Assembly: GCA_003153505.1 (NCBI GenBank)
Contig: PLZA01000014.1
Span: 75,687 to 139,686, forward strand
Length of the DNA stretch: 64,000 nucleotides
From: Candidatus Dormiibacterota bacterium
GTDB lineage: Bacteria; Chloroflexota; Dormibacteria; Aeolococcales; Aeolococcaceae
Direction: 5' to 3'
Within the stretch, counting starts at the first letter, position 1, and every line of letters begins with the position of its first letter. The position numbers and the translations under genes were made by a program. Positions 49,405 to 58,082 of the stretch are shown here, one piece after another. The notes beneath the pieces are model-generated. The model ran no database searches. It was not told the DNA's origin and saw only the letters and a list, made by a program, of their open reading frames with translations.

Positions 49405-50768
49405 CTCAGCGCGTTGTGGTGCTCGGCGGCGGTCCCGCCGGCGATGTGGCCGCGCTCCGCGCCGCGCAACTTGGTGCGGAGGTGACGCTCGTCGAGCGCG
49501 CCGAGCTCGGCGGGACGTGCCTCAACTGGGGCTGCATTCCCACCAAGTCGCTGCTCGCCGGAGCGGATCTGCTCCGCAGGATTCGCGACGCGGCGTCGTT
49601 CGGCATCCGCGTTCCCGAGCCCGAGGTGGATTTCCCGCGGATGATGGAGCGCAAGGAAGAGATCGTGCTGAGCATGCGCAAGGGGGTCGAGGCGGCGTGC
49701 AAGCGGCGCGGCGTGCATGTGGTTCATGCGCAGGGTGTGGTCGACGGCGATGCCGTGGTCACGACTGATTCGCGCCACGAGTTCGATCACCTCATCGTGT
49801 GCGTTGGCACCGAACCTTCCGGGCTGCCGGGCATCGACATGGAGCATCCACTGGTGGTGACCTCCAACGGCATCCTTCGCCTCGAGCGCATTCCTGAGCA
49901 CATGCTGGTGATCGGCGGCGGCGTCGTCGGATGCGAGTTCGCGAGCCTGTTCGCGGCGCTCGGATCGCGCATCACCGTCGTCGAGGTGCTCCCGCAGGTG
50001 CTAGCCGGTGTGGATGCGCGGATCGTCCAGCAATGGCGCCGTATCGTGGAGAAGCAGGGCATCACGTTTCTCGCCGGACGTCGCGTCGAGTCAGTCGACT
50101 ACGCGGCGGATTCGGTGAAGGCTCACCTCGACGATGGGATGGCGGTCGAGGCCGACCTGCTCCTGGTGTCGGTCGGGCGCCGCGCGCAGACCCGCGGGAT
50201 CGGGCTGGAGGATGCGGGCGTCGCTGTCGATGAGCGCGATCACATCGACGTGGACGCGTTCCTGAGAACCGCGAATCCGAAGATCTGGGCCGCCGGCGAC
50301 TGCATCGGGGGTTTGCAGCTTGCGCATCTCGGCAGTGCAGAGGGAGGACGCGCGGTCGAGAATGCACTCGGCCACGAGGTGATGCCCATGGACCGGACCG
50401 TGGTCCCGTCCTGCATCTACACCCACCCTGAAATTGCCATGGTTGGCCTGAACCCGGAAGGCGCGAAGGCCGCGGGCGTCGACCTGAAGCTGGGGCAGGC
50501 ACGATATCTCGGCAACGGCAAGGCGCTCGGCGAGGGCGAGCCGGACGGGCTTGCGCAGCTGTATGCCGACGCGGCCACCGATCGTCTGGTCGGCGCGACC
50601 GTGATGGGCGTCCATGCGGTCGAGATCATCCATGAGGTGGGAGTCGCGATCAGCGACGGGCTCTCGATGGACGACCTCGGGTCGATCATCCACGCCCATC
50701 CAACCGTCAGCGAGTTGATGATGGATGCCGCCGAGCAGGGCGAGGGCGTCGCCCCCTACCTCAGCTGA
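49401..50768 (+). CDS. lpdA: Dihydrolipoamide dehydrogenase (E3)
   Basis: A 455-residue flavoprotein that reoxidises the lipoyl arm. The FAD motif VVVLGGGPAGDVAALRAAQ and the redox disulfide GGTCLNWGCIPTKS lie in the first 55 residues. The NAD motif VIGGGVVGCEFASLFAALG is near 172, and the C-terminal HAHPTVSEL supplies the His-Glu pair. ATG 49401 overlaps the kgd stop, so E1/E2 and E3 are made together; the binding domain in Kgd would hold this E3. Confidence 0.95.
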   Translation: MTQRVVVLGGGPAGDVAALRAAQLGAEVTLVERAELGGTCLNWGCIPTKSLLAGADLLRRIRDAASFGIRVPEPEVDFPRMMERKEEIVLSMRKGVEAACKRRGVHVVHAQGVVDGDAVVTTDSRHEFDHLIVCVGTEPSGLPGIDMEHPLVVTSNGILRLERIPEHMLVIGGGVVGCEFASLFAALGSRITVVEVLPQVLAGVDARIVQQWRRIVEKQGITFLAGRRVESVDYAADSVKAHLDDGMAVEADLLLVSVGRRAQTRGIGLEDAGVAVDERDHIDVDAFLRTANPKIWAAGDCIGGLQLAHLGSAEGGRAVENALGHEVMPMDRTVVPSCIYTHPEIAMVGLNPEGAKAAGVDLKLGQARYLGNGKALGEGEPDGLAQLYADAATDRLVGATVMGVHAVEIIHEVGVAISDGLSMDDLGSIIHAHPTVSELMMDAAEQGEGVAPYLS

Positions 50769-50786
50769 ACAACCGCTCGACGAGGC

Positions 50787-51197
50787 TCAGGAGGCGGTCG
50801 TCCGGCGCAGTCGCTCGTCGCGTCGCCGCCGGCTGCGCATCCGCGCCGCGACGACGAGGACGCGTCCCTCGAACCAGGTCGCCCCGCCGGTGGCCACCGC
50901 TCCGGCTAGCAGGATCGCGCCCAGCCATCTGGGGCTCAGGATGACGATGGTCACGCCGGCGACCATCAGCACAGCCGTCGCCGTCAGGAACACGGCGGTG
51001 AGCAGGGCTCGCCACGTCAGCAGGATCGAGGCCCTCACCGCCATGACTGCCGCCTCGGCGTCGATGCGGGCTTTTGGCGTGGCACCGGGAACGGGCTGAC
51101 CGCCCGCGAAAGCCCGACGCCTGCTCGTCGCCAGCCGCCAGAAAAAGAGGCTCGCCGCAAGCCGGGCGAGGAGCCGGATCACGATGGCCCACGGCAT
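50787..51197 (-). CDS. Membrane protein of unknown function
   Basis: A 136-residue protein with two close TM helices (LTWRALLTAVFLTATAVLMV; ILSPRWLGAILLAGAVATGG) and basic ends (ARMRSRRRRDERLRR). It is convergent with lpdA. No family is recognised. Confidence 0.6.
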   Translation of the reverse strand: MPWAIVIRLLARLAASLFFWRLATSRRRAFAGGQPVPGATPKARIDAEAAVMAVRASILLTWRALLTAVFLTATAVLMVAGVTIVILSPRWLGAILLAGAVATGGATWFEGRVLVVAARMRSRRRRDERLRRTTAS

Positions 51198-51244
51198 GTA
51201 CCCATGCTACAGTCGCCGAGCGTTTCAACCGTGGGAGCAGCGAG

Positions 51245-51472
51245 ATGATCCGTGCATACGTGCTCGTGACAGCGAGCGCAGGCAGGGCCCAACACGTGGC
51301 TGACGCCCTGAGAGGCAGTGACGGCATCGTGATGGTCGACGCGATCACCGGTGAATACGACGTCATCGCTCAGGTCGAGGCATCGGACGTCCCCGGGATC
51401 GGGCGTCTCATCCTGGATCGGATCCAGTCCGCGGACGGCGTGGTCAAGACGATCACCTGCCTCGCGGTCTGA
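51245..51472 (+). CDS. Stand-alone Lrp/AsnC ligand-binding (RAM) domain protein
   Basis: A 75-residue protein that is only the effector-binding half of Lrp/AsnC regulators: MIRAYVLVTASAGRAQHVAD, then VDAITGEYDVIAQVEASD. It has no DNA-binding domain. GGGAG precedes ATG 51245. Such proteins usually bind amino acids or tune other regulators. It lies 48 bp from the divergent membrane-protein gene. Confidence 0.85.
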   Translation: MIRAYVLVTASAGRAQHVADALRGSDGIVMVDAITGEYDVIAQVEASDVPGIGRLILDRIQSADGVVKTITCLAV

Positions 51473-52319
51473 TCCGGACGCGGCAGCACCCGTCGGGAGC
51501 TCTGGGCTGGCTGGCCTAGCCGGCCTCTACGGGACGGCGCTGGCGCGCCTTCGCGGCAGCGCGCCCCTGCGCCGATCGCTGCTGTTCTGGACGGCGCTCG
51601 GTCTCGTCCTTGGCGAGGCCCTGAGCGTCGACGTCACCCTGGTGCACGGACACGGAACCCTGACGCCCGGGGTGATCGCGACCGCTGTCTGGTGGCTGGC
51701 GGTGACCGTCGGGATGATTGGCGGTGCCGCGCTCCTGCGCACACCCGACGGGACACCGGTCGAGCGCTACGGCATCCCCAACGGGCTGACCGCGCTCCGC
51801 GGATACGCATGTGTTCCGGTGCTGCTCATCGGAACCCTCTCGCTTCCGGGGCGCCTCGGGCTCGCGCTCTGGGGCGGGATCGGCGGCTCGGTCGGCCTCC
51901 TCGACGCGGTCGACGGATTCATCGCCCGCAGGTACGGTCCGGTCACCGTCCTCGGCAAGGCGATGGACCCGTTCGGCGACGCCCTGTACTTCGTCGTCGG
52001 AGCGATCGGCAGTTGCGCGCTGGGGATCGTCCCGCTCTGGCTGGCGGTGCTGATCGTCGCCCGCTATGCGGGGCCGGTGGTGCTGACGCCGCTGGTGCTC
52101 CTGACGGGCCGTCGCCCCGAGCTGGTGTACACGGTGTGGGGCCGGCGGAACACCCTGCTCACCGGCATCGTGCTGTTCGCTCTCTATTGGGTCCGGCTCT
52201 TCGCGGGACCGGTCGACATCGTCGCGCTGATCATCGCCCTGCCAACCCTCGTGCCCACGGCGCTGCTCCATTTCGTGGCGCTGTTTCGACGCGTCGCCGC
52301 GGCGCCGCGGGCACGGTGA
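51351..52319 (+). CDS. CDP-alcohol phosphatidyltransferase with extra N-terminal TM region
   Basis: The motif LLDAVDGFIARRY, then GKAMDPFGD, is the complete CDP-alcohol signature near residues 185-208 of the frame. Three or more TM helices lie before it and three after. The frame begins at GTG 51351 inside the RAM gene; the first 45 residues look non-coding, so the real start is probably at or after about 51470, but no ATG, GTG or TTG in frame is convincing. The substrate is unknown; it is distinct from the PI-phosphate synthase at 36001. Confidence 0.75.
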   Translation: MNTTSSLRSRHRTSPGSGVSSWIGSSPRTAWSRRSPASRSDPDAAAPVGSSGLAGLAGLYGTALARLRGSAPLRRSLLFWTALGLVLGEALSVDVTLVHGHGTLTPGVIATAVWWLAVTVGMIGGAALLRTPDGTPVERYGIPNGLTALRGYACVPVLLIGTLSLPGRLGLALWGGIGGSVGLLDAVDGFIARRYGPVTVLGKAMDPFGDALYFVVGAIGSCALGIVPLWLAVLIVARYAGPVVLTPLVLLTGRRPELVYTVWGRRNTLLTGIVLFALYWVRLFAGPVDIVALIIALPTLVPTALLHFVALFRRVAAAPRAR

Positions 52320-52328
52320 GGGTCCGGG

Positions 52329-52673
52329 TCAGTCAGCAACCGAGGTGGCGAGCACCTCCCGGATGTGGCTGAGCCACCCCACGGAGGTGAGGCCGTGCGC
52401 CGCGGGGACGTAGTTGCAGTCGAAGCCGTCGACGAGCATGCGGGTCAGGCCGTCGTCGTCGAATCCCTCGTCGATGAGACGGTCGATGTCGCCCGAAGCT
52501 GCGACGACGGTCTCGGGCGACGCATCGTCGGCGAACGCGTGCAGCGCGGCGTCGGGTGTGCCGTGCTCCTGGTGCCAGTCCTGGTGGTAGTAACCGGCCA
52601 GCAGCTGCGCGAGCGCCGGGTAGTCGGTTGCCGCATTGTCGATCGCGATGTCGATGTCGATGGTGCCGTTCAT
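52329..52673 (-). CDS. CdiI-like immunity protein
   Basis: A 114-residue acidic protein. The segment QLLAGYYHQDWHQEHGTPDA and the ending FDCNYVPAAHGLTSVGWLSH match the pattern of contact-dependent-inhibition immunity proteins (CdiI_2 type). It starts 2 bp after the stop of the RNase A-like toxin gene, so it should neutralise that toxin by direct binding. ATG 52673 is chosen; the longer frame runs antisense through the toxin. Confidence 0.75.
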   Translation of the reverse strand: MNGTIDIDIAIDNAATDYPALAQLLAGYYHQDWHQEHGTPDAALHAFADDASPETVVAASGDIDRLIDEGFDDDGLTRMLVDGFDCNYVPAAHGLTSVGWLSHIREVLATSVAD

Positions 52674-52675
52674 TG

Positions 52676-53155
52676 TCAGCGCTCCTGGTGTCTCTTGTCC
52701 CGGAAGGGGGATCGGGTCGGGTAGGCGGTCACCAGCGTGAATCCGCCGGGCAGCTCGTCGTTGCGGCGCAGCACGAGGCGGACGGCGGTCACCTGCGTCG
52801 GCACCACCACTCCCCTGCTGACCTCGGCGTAGGTGAGCACGTGGCCGACGACCTCGCCCATATCCTCGACGAAGCTGAAGGGCGCTCGCTTGTCCCTGCC
52901 GGCGAGCCACGCGGTGATCTCCGCGCTTCGCCGGGTGACCGCAATGTCGACGCAGCGCTGCGCGGTGGCGCGACTGACGAACCGCCCGGCAGCGGCGACG
53001 CCCTCGCGCAGGATCCGGCGCATCTCGTCGCCGGGCCGGGTGTCGACGTGGCGGCGCAGGGTGTGCCCGCCTCGGCCCTCGTAGACGCTGAGGTCCTCGA
53101 CCGGTATCCGGCGAGGGCGCGGCCCTGGAGCCGGCCGGTCAATGCCATCGAGCAT
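52676..53155 (-). CDS. RNase A-like toxin domain protein without delivery domain
   Basis: A 159-residue basic protein made almost only of a bacterial RNase A-like (CdiA-CT type) toxin: GGHTLRRHVDTRPGDEMRRI supplies the first His, then ATAQRCVDIAVTRRSAEITA, and near the end VTAVRLVLRRNDELPGG and TLVTAYPT. These domains usually sit at the C-terminus of a large CdiA or polymorphic toxin. Here no filament, LXG, WXG or PAAR domain and no signal peptide is visible, so it is a free orphan toxin or a type II toxin-antitoxin partner. A GGGAGG site precedes ATG 53155. Confidence 0.75.
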   Translation of the reverse strand: MLDGIDRPAPGPRPRRIPVEDLSVYEGRGGHTLRRHVDTRPGDEMRRILREGVAAAGRFVSRATAQRCVDIAVTRRSAEITAWLAGRDKRAPFSFVEDMGEVVGHVLTYAEVSRGVVVPTQVTAVRLVLRRNDELPGGFTLVTAYPTRSPFRDKRHQER

Positions 53156-53287
53156 GCGTGTGTCCTCCCGCGCCTGTCGCTGAGCGGCGTTGTGAGCGCC
53201 GCGATGAGCCGCAGTCTCTCCGGGCTCCGCGGACGCGGCGCAGACGGTGACCCGGTCAGGCGGGACGCGAACGCATAATCACGACGA

Positions 53288-54316
53288 GTGCTCGCAATCC
53301 TCAAGCTGTCGCCCGCGCCAGGATTCGTGATCGGCGACGTCCCGATGCCGTCGCCCGCACCGGGGCAGGTGCTCCTTCGGGTCGCCGCCACGTCGGTCTG
53401 CGGCACGGATGTGCATCTCTACGACTGGAATCCGTGGGCCGCGGCGCGCGTGCACCCCCCACGCGTGGTCGGCCACGAGGTCTGCGGTGAGGTGGTCGCG
53501 TGGGGCGACGGGGTGCAGGAACCCGCCCTCGGGACCCGCGTGGCCGTCGAGTCGCACATCGTGTGCGGTCACTGCGATGAGTGCCGTCGCGGCGACTTTC
53601 ACGTGTGCGAGAACACGCGCATCCTCGGCGTCGACGTCGACGGGGCTTTCGCCACGCACCTTGCGGTGCCCGCAGCGAACGTCTGGCCCGTCGGCGACTC
53701 GGTCCCCCCGGATGTCGCCGCCGCCATGGAGCCCTTCGGGAATGCGGTGCACGCGTGTTCGTACGGCGACCTGAACGGGCGGACGGTCGTGGTGTTCGGA
53801 TGCGGCCCGATCGGATGCGCGGCGGTCGCGGTCGCACGGGCGCAAGGCGCCGCGCGTGTCGTCGGCGTCGATCGCAACGCCTATCGACTCGATCTCGCGG
53901 AACGCATGGGTGCGCACGCGATCGTCCAGGCGACCGACGATGCGGTGGATGACGCGGTGCGTCGCGCCGCCGGCGACGCCATCGACTGCGTGCTCGAGAT
54001 GAGTGGATCGCCGGTTGCTGTTGCTTCGGCAACGCGCCTGGTGCGGCCCGGAGGCTGGATCAGCCTGCTGGGTATCGGCGACGGGCCGGATGTCGTGGAT
54101 CTCTCCAGCGACGTCGTCATGAAGGGGCTGAGCCTGTATGGCATTGCCGGCAGGCGGATCCCGGCGACCTGGGAACAGGTGACCGCGTACGTTCGGGATG
54201 GTGTCATCGACGTGCGCGCGCTGATCACGCACCGATTCGCGCTGCGCGACATCGATGGCGCCATCGAGCTGATGAAGTCGGGTCAGTGCGGCAAGGTGAC
54301 GCTCACTCCCGAGTAG
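53288..54316 (+). CDS. tdh: L-threonine 3-dehydrogenase, zinc type
   Basis: A 342-residue medium-chain dehydrogenase. The catalytic zinc ligand lies in SVCGTDVHLYDWN, the sequence typical of Tdh. GHEVCGEVVAWGDGV and the structural-zinc Cys set CGHCDECRRGDFHVC follow, then the NAD site VVVFGCGPIGCAA. It makes 2-amino-3-ketobutyrate from threonine, and Kbl, encoded next, splits it into glycine and acetyl-CoA. GTG 53288 is the start. Confidence 0.9.
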   Translation: MLAILKLSPAPGFVIGDVPMPSPAPGQVLLRVAATSVCGTDVHLYDWNPWAAARVHPPRVVGHEVCGEVVAWGDGVQEPALGTRVAVESHIVCGHCDECRRGDFHVCENTRILGVDVDGAFATHLAVPAANVWPVGDSVPPDVAAAMEPFGNAVHACSYGDLNGRTVVVFGCGPIGCAAVAVARAQGAARVVGVDRNAYRLDLAERMGAHAIVQATDDAVDDAVRRAAGDAIDCVLEMSGSPVAVASATRLVRPGGWISLLGIGDGPDVVDLSSDVVMKGLSLYGIAGRRIPATWEQVTAYVRDGVIDVRALITHRFALRDIDGAIELMKSGQCGKVTLTPE

Positions 54317-54339
54317 ACGCGCGGGGTATGGTTGGTCGC

Positions 54340-55572
<1,233 letters not shown>

Positions 55573-55632
55573 CTCGATGCCAGGCACACGCTTCTGCGAG
55601 ATGCGTCCCCCGCGTGCGCTGCGGCTTTAGCG

Positions 55633-56214
55633 ATGCCCCATCGCACTGCCGCAGAGCTCGAGGAGGAGCGGCTGGAGATCCTGGCTGCGCAGCGTGACCG
55701 GGCGGCCTTCGCGCCGCTCTACGAACGCTACGTCGACCAGATCCACGCCTACGTCTACACCCTCACACATGACATGGAGCAGGCCGACGACGTGACCGCA
55801 GCAGCCTTTGCCAAAGCGATGGAGGAGCTCCCGCGTTTCGAGTGGCGCGGCGTCCCGTACTCCGCCTGGCTCTACCGCGTCGCCGGCAACCTGGTGTCAC
55901 GAGAGCGCCGCCGCCCGGGCTGGATCGAACTCGAGCCGCGCATGCTGCCCGATGCTGGCGCCGATCCTGCCTGGCACGCAGAGGAGAACGATCGGGCGGA
56001 GGAGGTGCGAGCCGCAGTCGCCGGACTTCCTCATGATCAGCGCCAGGCGATCCTGCTGCGCTTCGGCGGCGAGCTCCGAAATCGAGAGATCGCCGAGATC
56101 ATGGGAAGGAGCGAAGGCGCCGTGAAGCTGCTCACGTTCCGAGCCCTGACCGCGCTCCGGCGGCGTCTCGGGGCGCCGATGCCCGCCGAACGGCTCTCGA
56201 GGTCTGGATCGTGA
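55633..56214 (+). CDS. RNA polymerase sigma factor, ECF type
   Basis: A 193-residue sigma-70-like factor. Region 2 includes FAPLYERYVDQIHAYVYTLT and WLYRVAGNLVSRERR. Region 4 is LPHDQRQAILLRFGGELRNR, then EIAEIMGRSEGAVKLLTFRA. It overlaps the next gene by 4 bp (GTGA), whose product is a small membrane protein likely to act as its regulator. The target promoters are not known. Confidence 0.9.
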   Translation: MPHRTAAELEEERLEILAAQRDRAAFAPLYERYVDQIHAYVYTLTHDMEQADDVTAAAFAKAMEELPRFEWRGVPYSAWLYRVAGNLVSRERRRPGWIELEPRMLPDAGADPAWHAEENDRAEEVRAAVAGLPHDQRQAILLRFGGELRNREIAEIMGRSEGAVKLLTFRALTALRRRLGAPMPAERLSRSGS

Positions 56215-56546
56215 ACCCCGAGCATCGGCTCGACGCAGCGCTTGACGGCGACGCTGTCGCCTTCGCCGCATCTCCTGAGATTCCGGGCCTGGTAGACGTC
56301 GGCGACGAGGTGGCATCGGCGCTGTCCGCCTGGACCCTCGACCCCGCTCAGCGGGCTCAAATCCATGCAGCTGCGCTGGCGCTTGCGGACGCCTCAGGCT
56401 TCGGCGATCGCATTCGGATGCTCGGACTCGACCGTCGGATGCAGGCGATCGCCGGCGGTGCGGTGGTCACGCTGGCCGCGGTGGCAGCTGTCGGCCTGGC
56501 GGTCGCGCGTGGCCGGCGGCACCATCCCGCTGCGCTGGGCGCCTGA
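56211..56546 (+). CDS. Putative membrane anti-sigma or regulator of the ECF factor
   Basis: A 111-residue protein starting with GTG overlapping the sigma stop. A cytoplasmic helical part is followed by one TM helix (AIAGGAVVTLAAVAAVGLAV) and a short basic tail. No zinc-binding His-x3-Cys-x2-Cys motif is visible, so it is not a standard ZAS anti-sigma. The role is inferred from the coupling. Confidence 0.6.
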   Translation: MNPEHRLDAALDGDAVAFAASPEIPGLVDVGDEVASALSAWTLDPAQRAQIHAAALALADASGFGDRIRMLGLDRRMQAIAGGAVVTLAAVAAVGLAVARGRRHHPAALGA

Positions 56547-56555
56547 GTCGCGCTC

Positions 56556-56729
56556 GTGGATCCCGAGGCCGAGATGCCCGACGCGGAACGGGAGCGCATC
56601 CGCCAGCGCGATCGCAAGCGCGAGCGTCGCATGGTGGTCGACAACGCGGGAATCAAGCGCGTGCTCCCGGCGGTTGCCGAGAAACGCCGGAAGGCGGCGC
56701 AGTCGCCGCCTCAGGACACGGTGAGCTGA
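56556..56729 (+). CDS. 57-residue charged hypothetical protein
   Basis: GTG 56556 to the stop at 56727-56729. The product is very rich in Arg, Lys and Glu (AERERIRQRDRKRERR) with a helical look. It lies 9 bp after the previous gene and its 3' end overlaps the convergent anti-sigma gene by 19 bp. It may be real and could be missed for its size; no family is known. Confidence 0.4.
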   Translation: MDPEAEMPDAERERIRQRDRKRERRMVVDNAGIKRVLPAVAEKRRKAAQSPPQDTVS

Positions 56730-57415
56730 CCGCTCAACACCTCGGTGTTCGACGGCGTCGGGCTCCCGCCAGCAGGCTCGACCGTGGCCGCGATGCTCGT
56801 ATAGCCGGCCATGCTTCCCCCCATGACCGCCGTCCACGGCCCACCCCCGAGGCCGGGGCTCAGGAAGGCGGCACCCTTGGGAGCGCCCTGCGGCGGGATG
56901 AGCCAGACCTCATAGACCTCGGAGCTGGGAAGGGCTGAGAGCCCCTTCACGGTGAGCACGGCCTGCCGCGCGGTGGTGTCGACGGAGAGCGTCCCTGTGG
57001 CGGTCGTGCCCGACACCGTGTAGGTGACTGACGTCGATGTTGCGTTCCGGCCGGCGACCGCGTAGATGCCGACAACGATTGCGGCGACGACCGCGACGGC
57101 GCCGATGGCCGTGAAGGGCCGGCCGGCGGGGATGGCCGCCACGAGGCGGCGCCACCAGGACGGCCTTGACGGGGCGGTCGCCTCGGCATAGACCTGCGCC
57201 ATCAGCTGGCGGCGGAGTCGAGCCGGGGGCGGCACCAGGTCGAGTGCCGCAGGAAGCAACGACGCCAGGTCCGCATACTCCGCGGCGGCGTGTGTGCATG
57301 GTGCGCAGGTGGCCAGGTGGCGTTCCACGAGTTCCCGATCGGCGGGTTCGAGCGCGCCGACAGCTTCCAGCGCCAGCAGGTCGGTGGCCTCTTCGCAGCT
57401 CATTGGGTCGGCCAT
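56711..57415 (-). CDS. Anti-sigma-K factor (RskA-like)
   Basis: A 234-residue membrane protein. The N-terminal zinc-type anti-sigma domain has ERHLATCAPCTHAAAEYA (His-x3-Cys-x2-Cys). One TM helix lies near 105-125 (AIGAVAVVAAIVVGIYAVAG), followed by an extracellular RskA domain with YEVWLIPPQGAPKGAAFL. It overlaps the sigma gene upstream by 16 bp. It would hold the sigma factor inactive until cut by regulated proteolysis. Confidence 0.9.
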   Translation of the reverse strand: MADPMSCEEATDLLALEAVGALEPADRELVERHLATCAPCTHAAAEYADLASLLPAALDLVPPPARLRRQLMAQVYAEATAPSRPSWWRRLVAAIPAGRPFTAIGAVAVVAAIVVGIYAVAGRNATSTSVTYTVSGTTATGTLSVDTTARQAVLTVKGLSALPSSEVYEVWLIPPQGAPKGAAFLSPGLGGGPWTAVMGGSMAGYTSIAATVEPAGGSPTPSNTEVLSGQLTVS

Positions 57416-57975
57416 GAGGTCTCCATCCGATCCGCGAGGCTGGCGCGCAACTTGTCCAGGGCGATCCGGACCCGGCCCTTGACCGTGCCCAGGGGCACCT
57501 CCATCTTGGTGGCGATCTCCGATTGCGAGAACCCGCCGTAGTACGCGAGTTCAATCGTCTGACGCTGCTCCGCAGGGAGCTCGGCGAGCGCCTTGCGCAC
57601 CTCCTCGGCGCTCAGCTCGACGGCGACGGCAGCCCAGGGGTCGCTGACCGTCGGCTCGATCGACTCGCCCTCGATCGGCGAGTCCAGGCGCGTCCGGTGC
57701 CGGTCGCCCCGCAGGCGGTCGATGGCCCGGTTGCGGACGATCGTGCAGATCCAGGAGCGCAGCGACCCGCGGCCCGGCTGAAACGTCGAGCCTCGACGCC
57801 AGACGGCGAGAAACGATTCCTGCACGACGTCCTCGGCCGCACCGCGGTCGCTCAGGATGCGCAGAGCCACTGTGTGAGCGAGGCCGCCGTATCGGTCGTA
57901 CAAAGCTTCGATCCCCTCGGGCGAATGGGCAGAGATCGAGCGAACAATGTCGTCGTCACTCAGGTGCACTCTCAT
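57400..57975 (-). CDS. ECF sigma factor (SigK-like)
   Basis: A 191-residue sigma factor. Region 2 includes IEALYDRYGGLAHTVALRIL and WICTIVRNRAIDRLRGDRHR; region 4 is LPAEQRQTIELAYYGGFSQS, then EIATKMEVPLGTVKGRVRIA. It overlaps the RskA-like gene, giving a normal sigma/anti-sigma pair. The start is ATG 57975 (57987 also possible). Confidence 0.9.
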   Translation of the reverse strand: MRVHLSDDDIVRSISAHSPEGIEALYDRYGGLAHTVALRILSDRGAAEDVVQESFLAVWRRGSTFQPGRGSLRSWICTIVRNRAIDRLRGDRHRTRLDSPIEGESIEPTVSDPWAAVAVELSAEEVRKALAELPAEQRQTIELAYYGGFSQSEIATKMEVPLGTVKGRVRIALDKLRASLADRMETSWPTQ

Positions 57976-58082
57976 GCTCCGACACACGCTCGGGGGTTGC
58001 GCATCTGCTGGTACGGACGCGCCGGGGCGCTCGGATCATGCGGGCACGCGCCGCGGCGGCGCGAGACCACGCGAGCTGCTCC

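Noticed and set aside
52789..53406. A 205-residue minus-strand frame overlapping the toxin gene
   Set aside because: Arg/Pro/Ser-rich shadow of the toxin in another frame; the toxin frame has the ribosome binding site and domain match.
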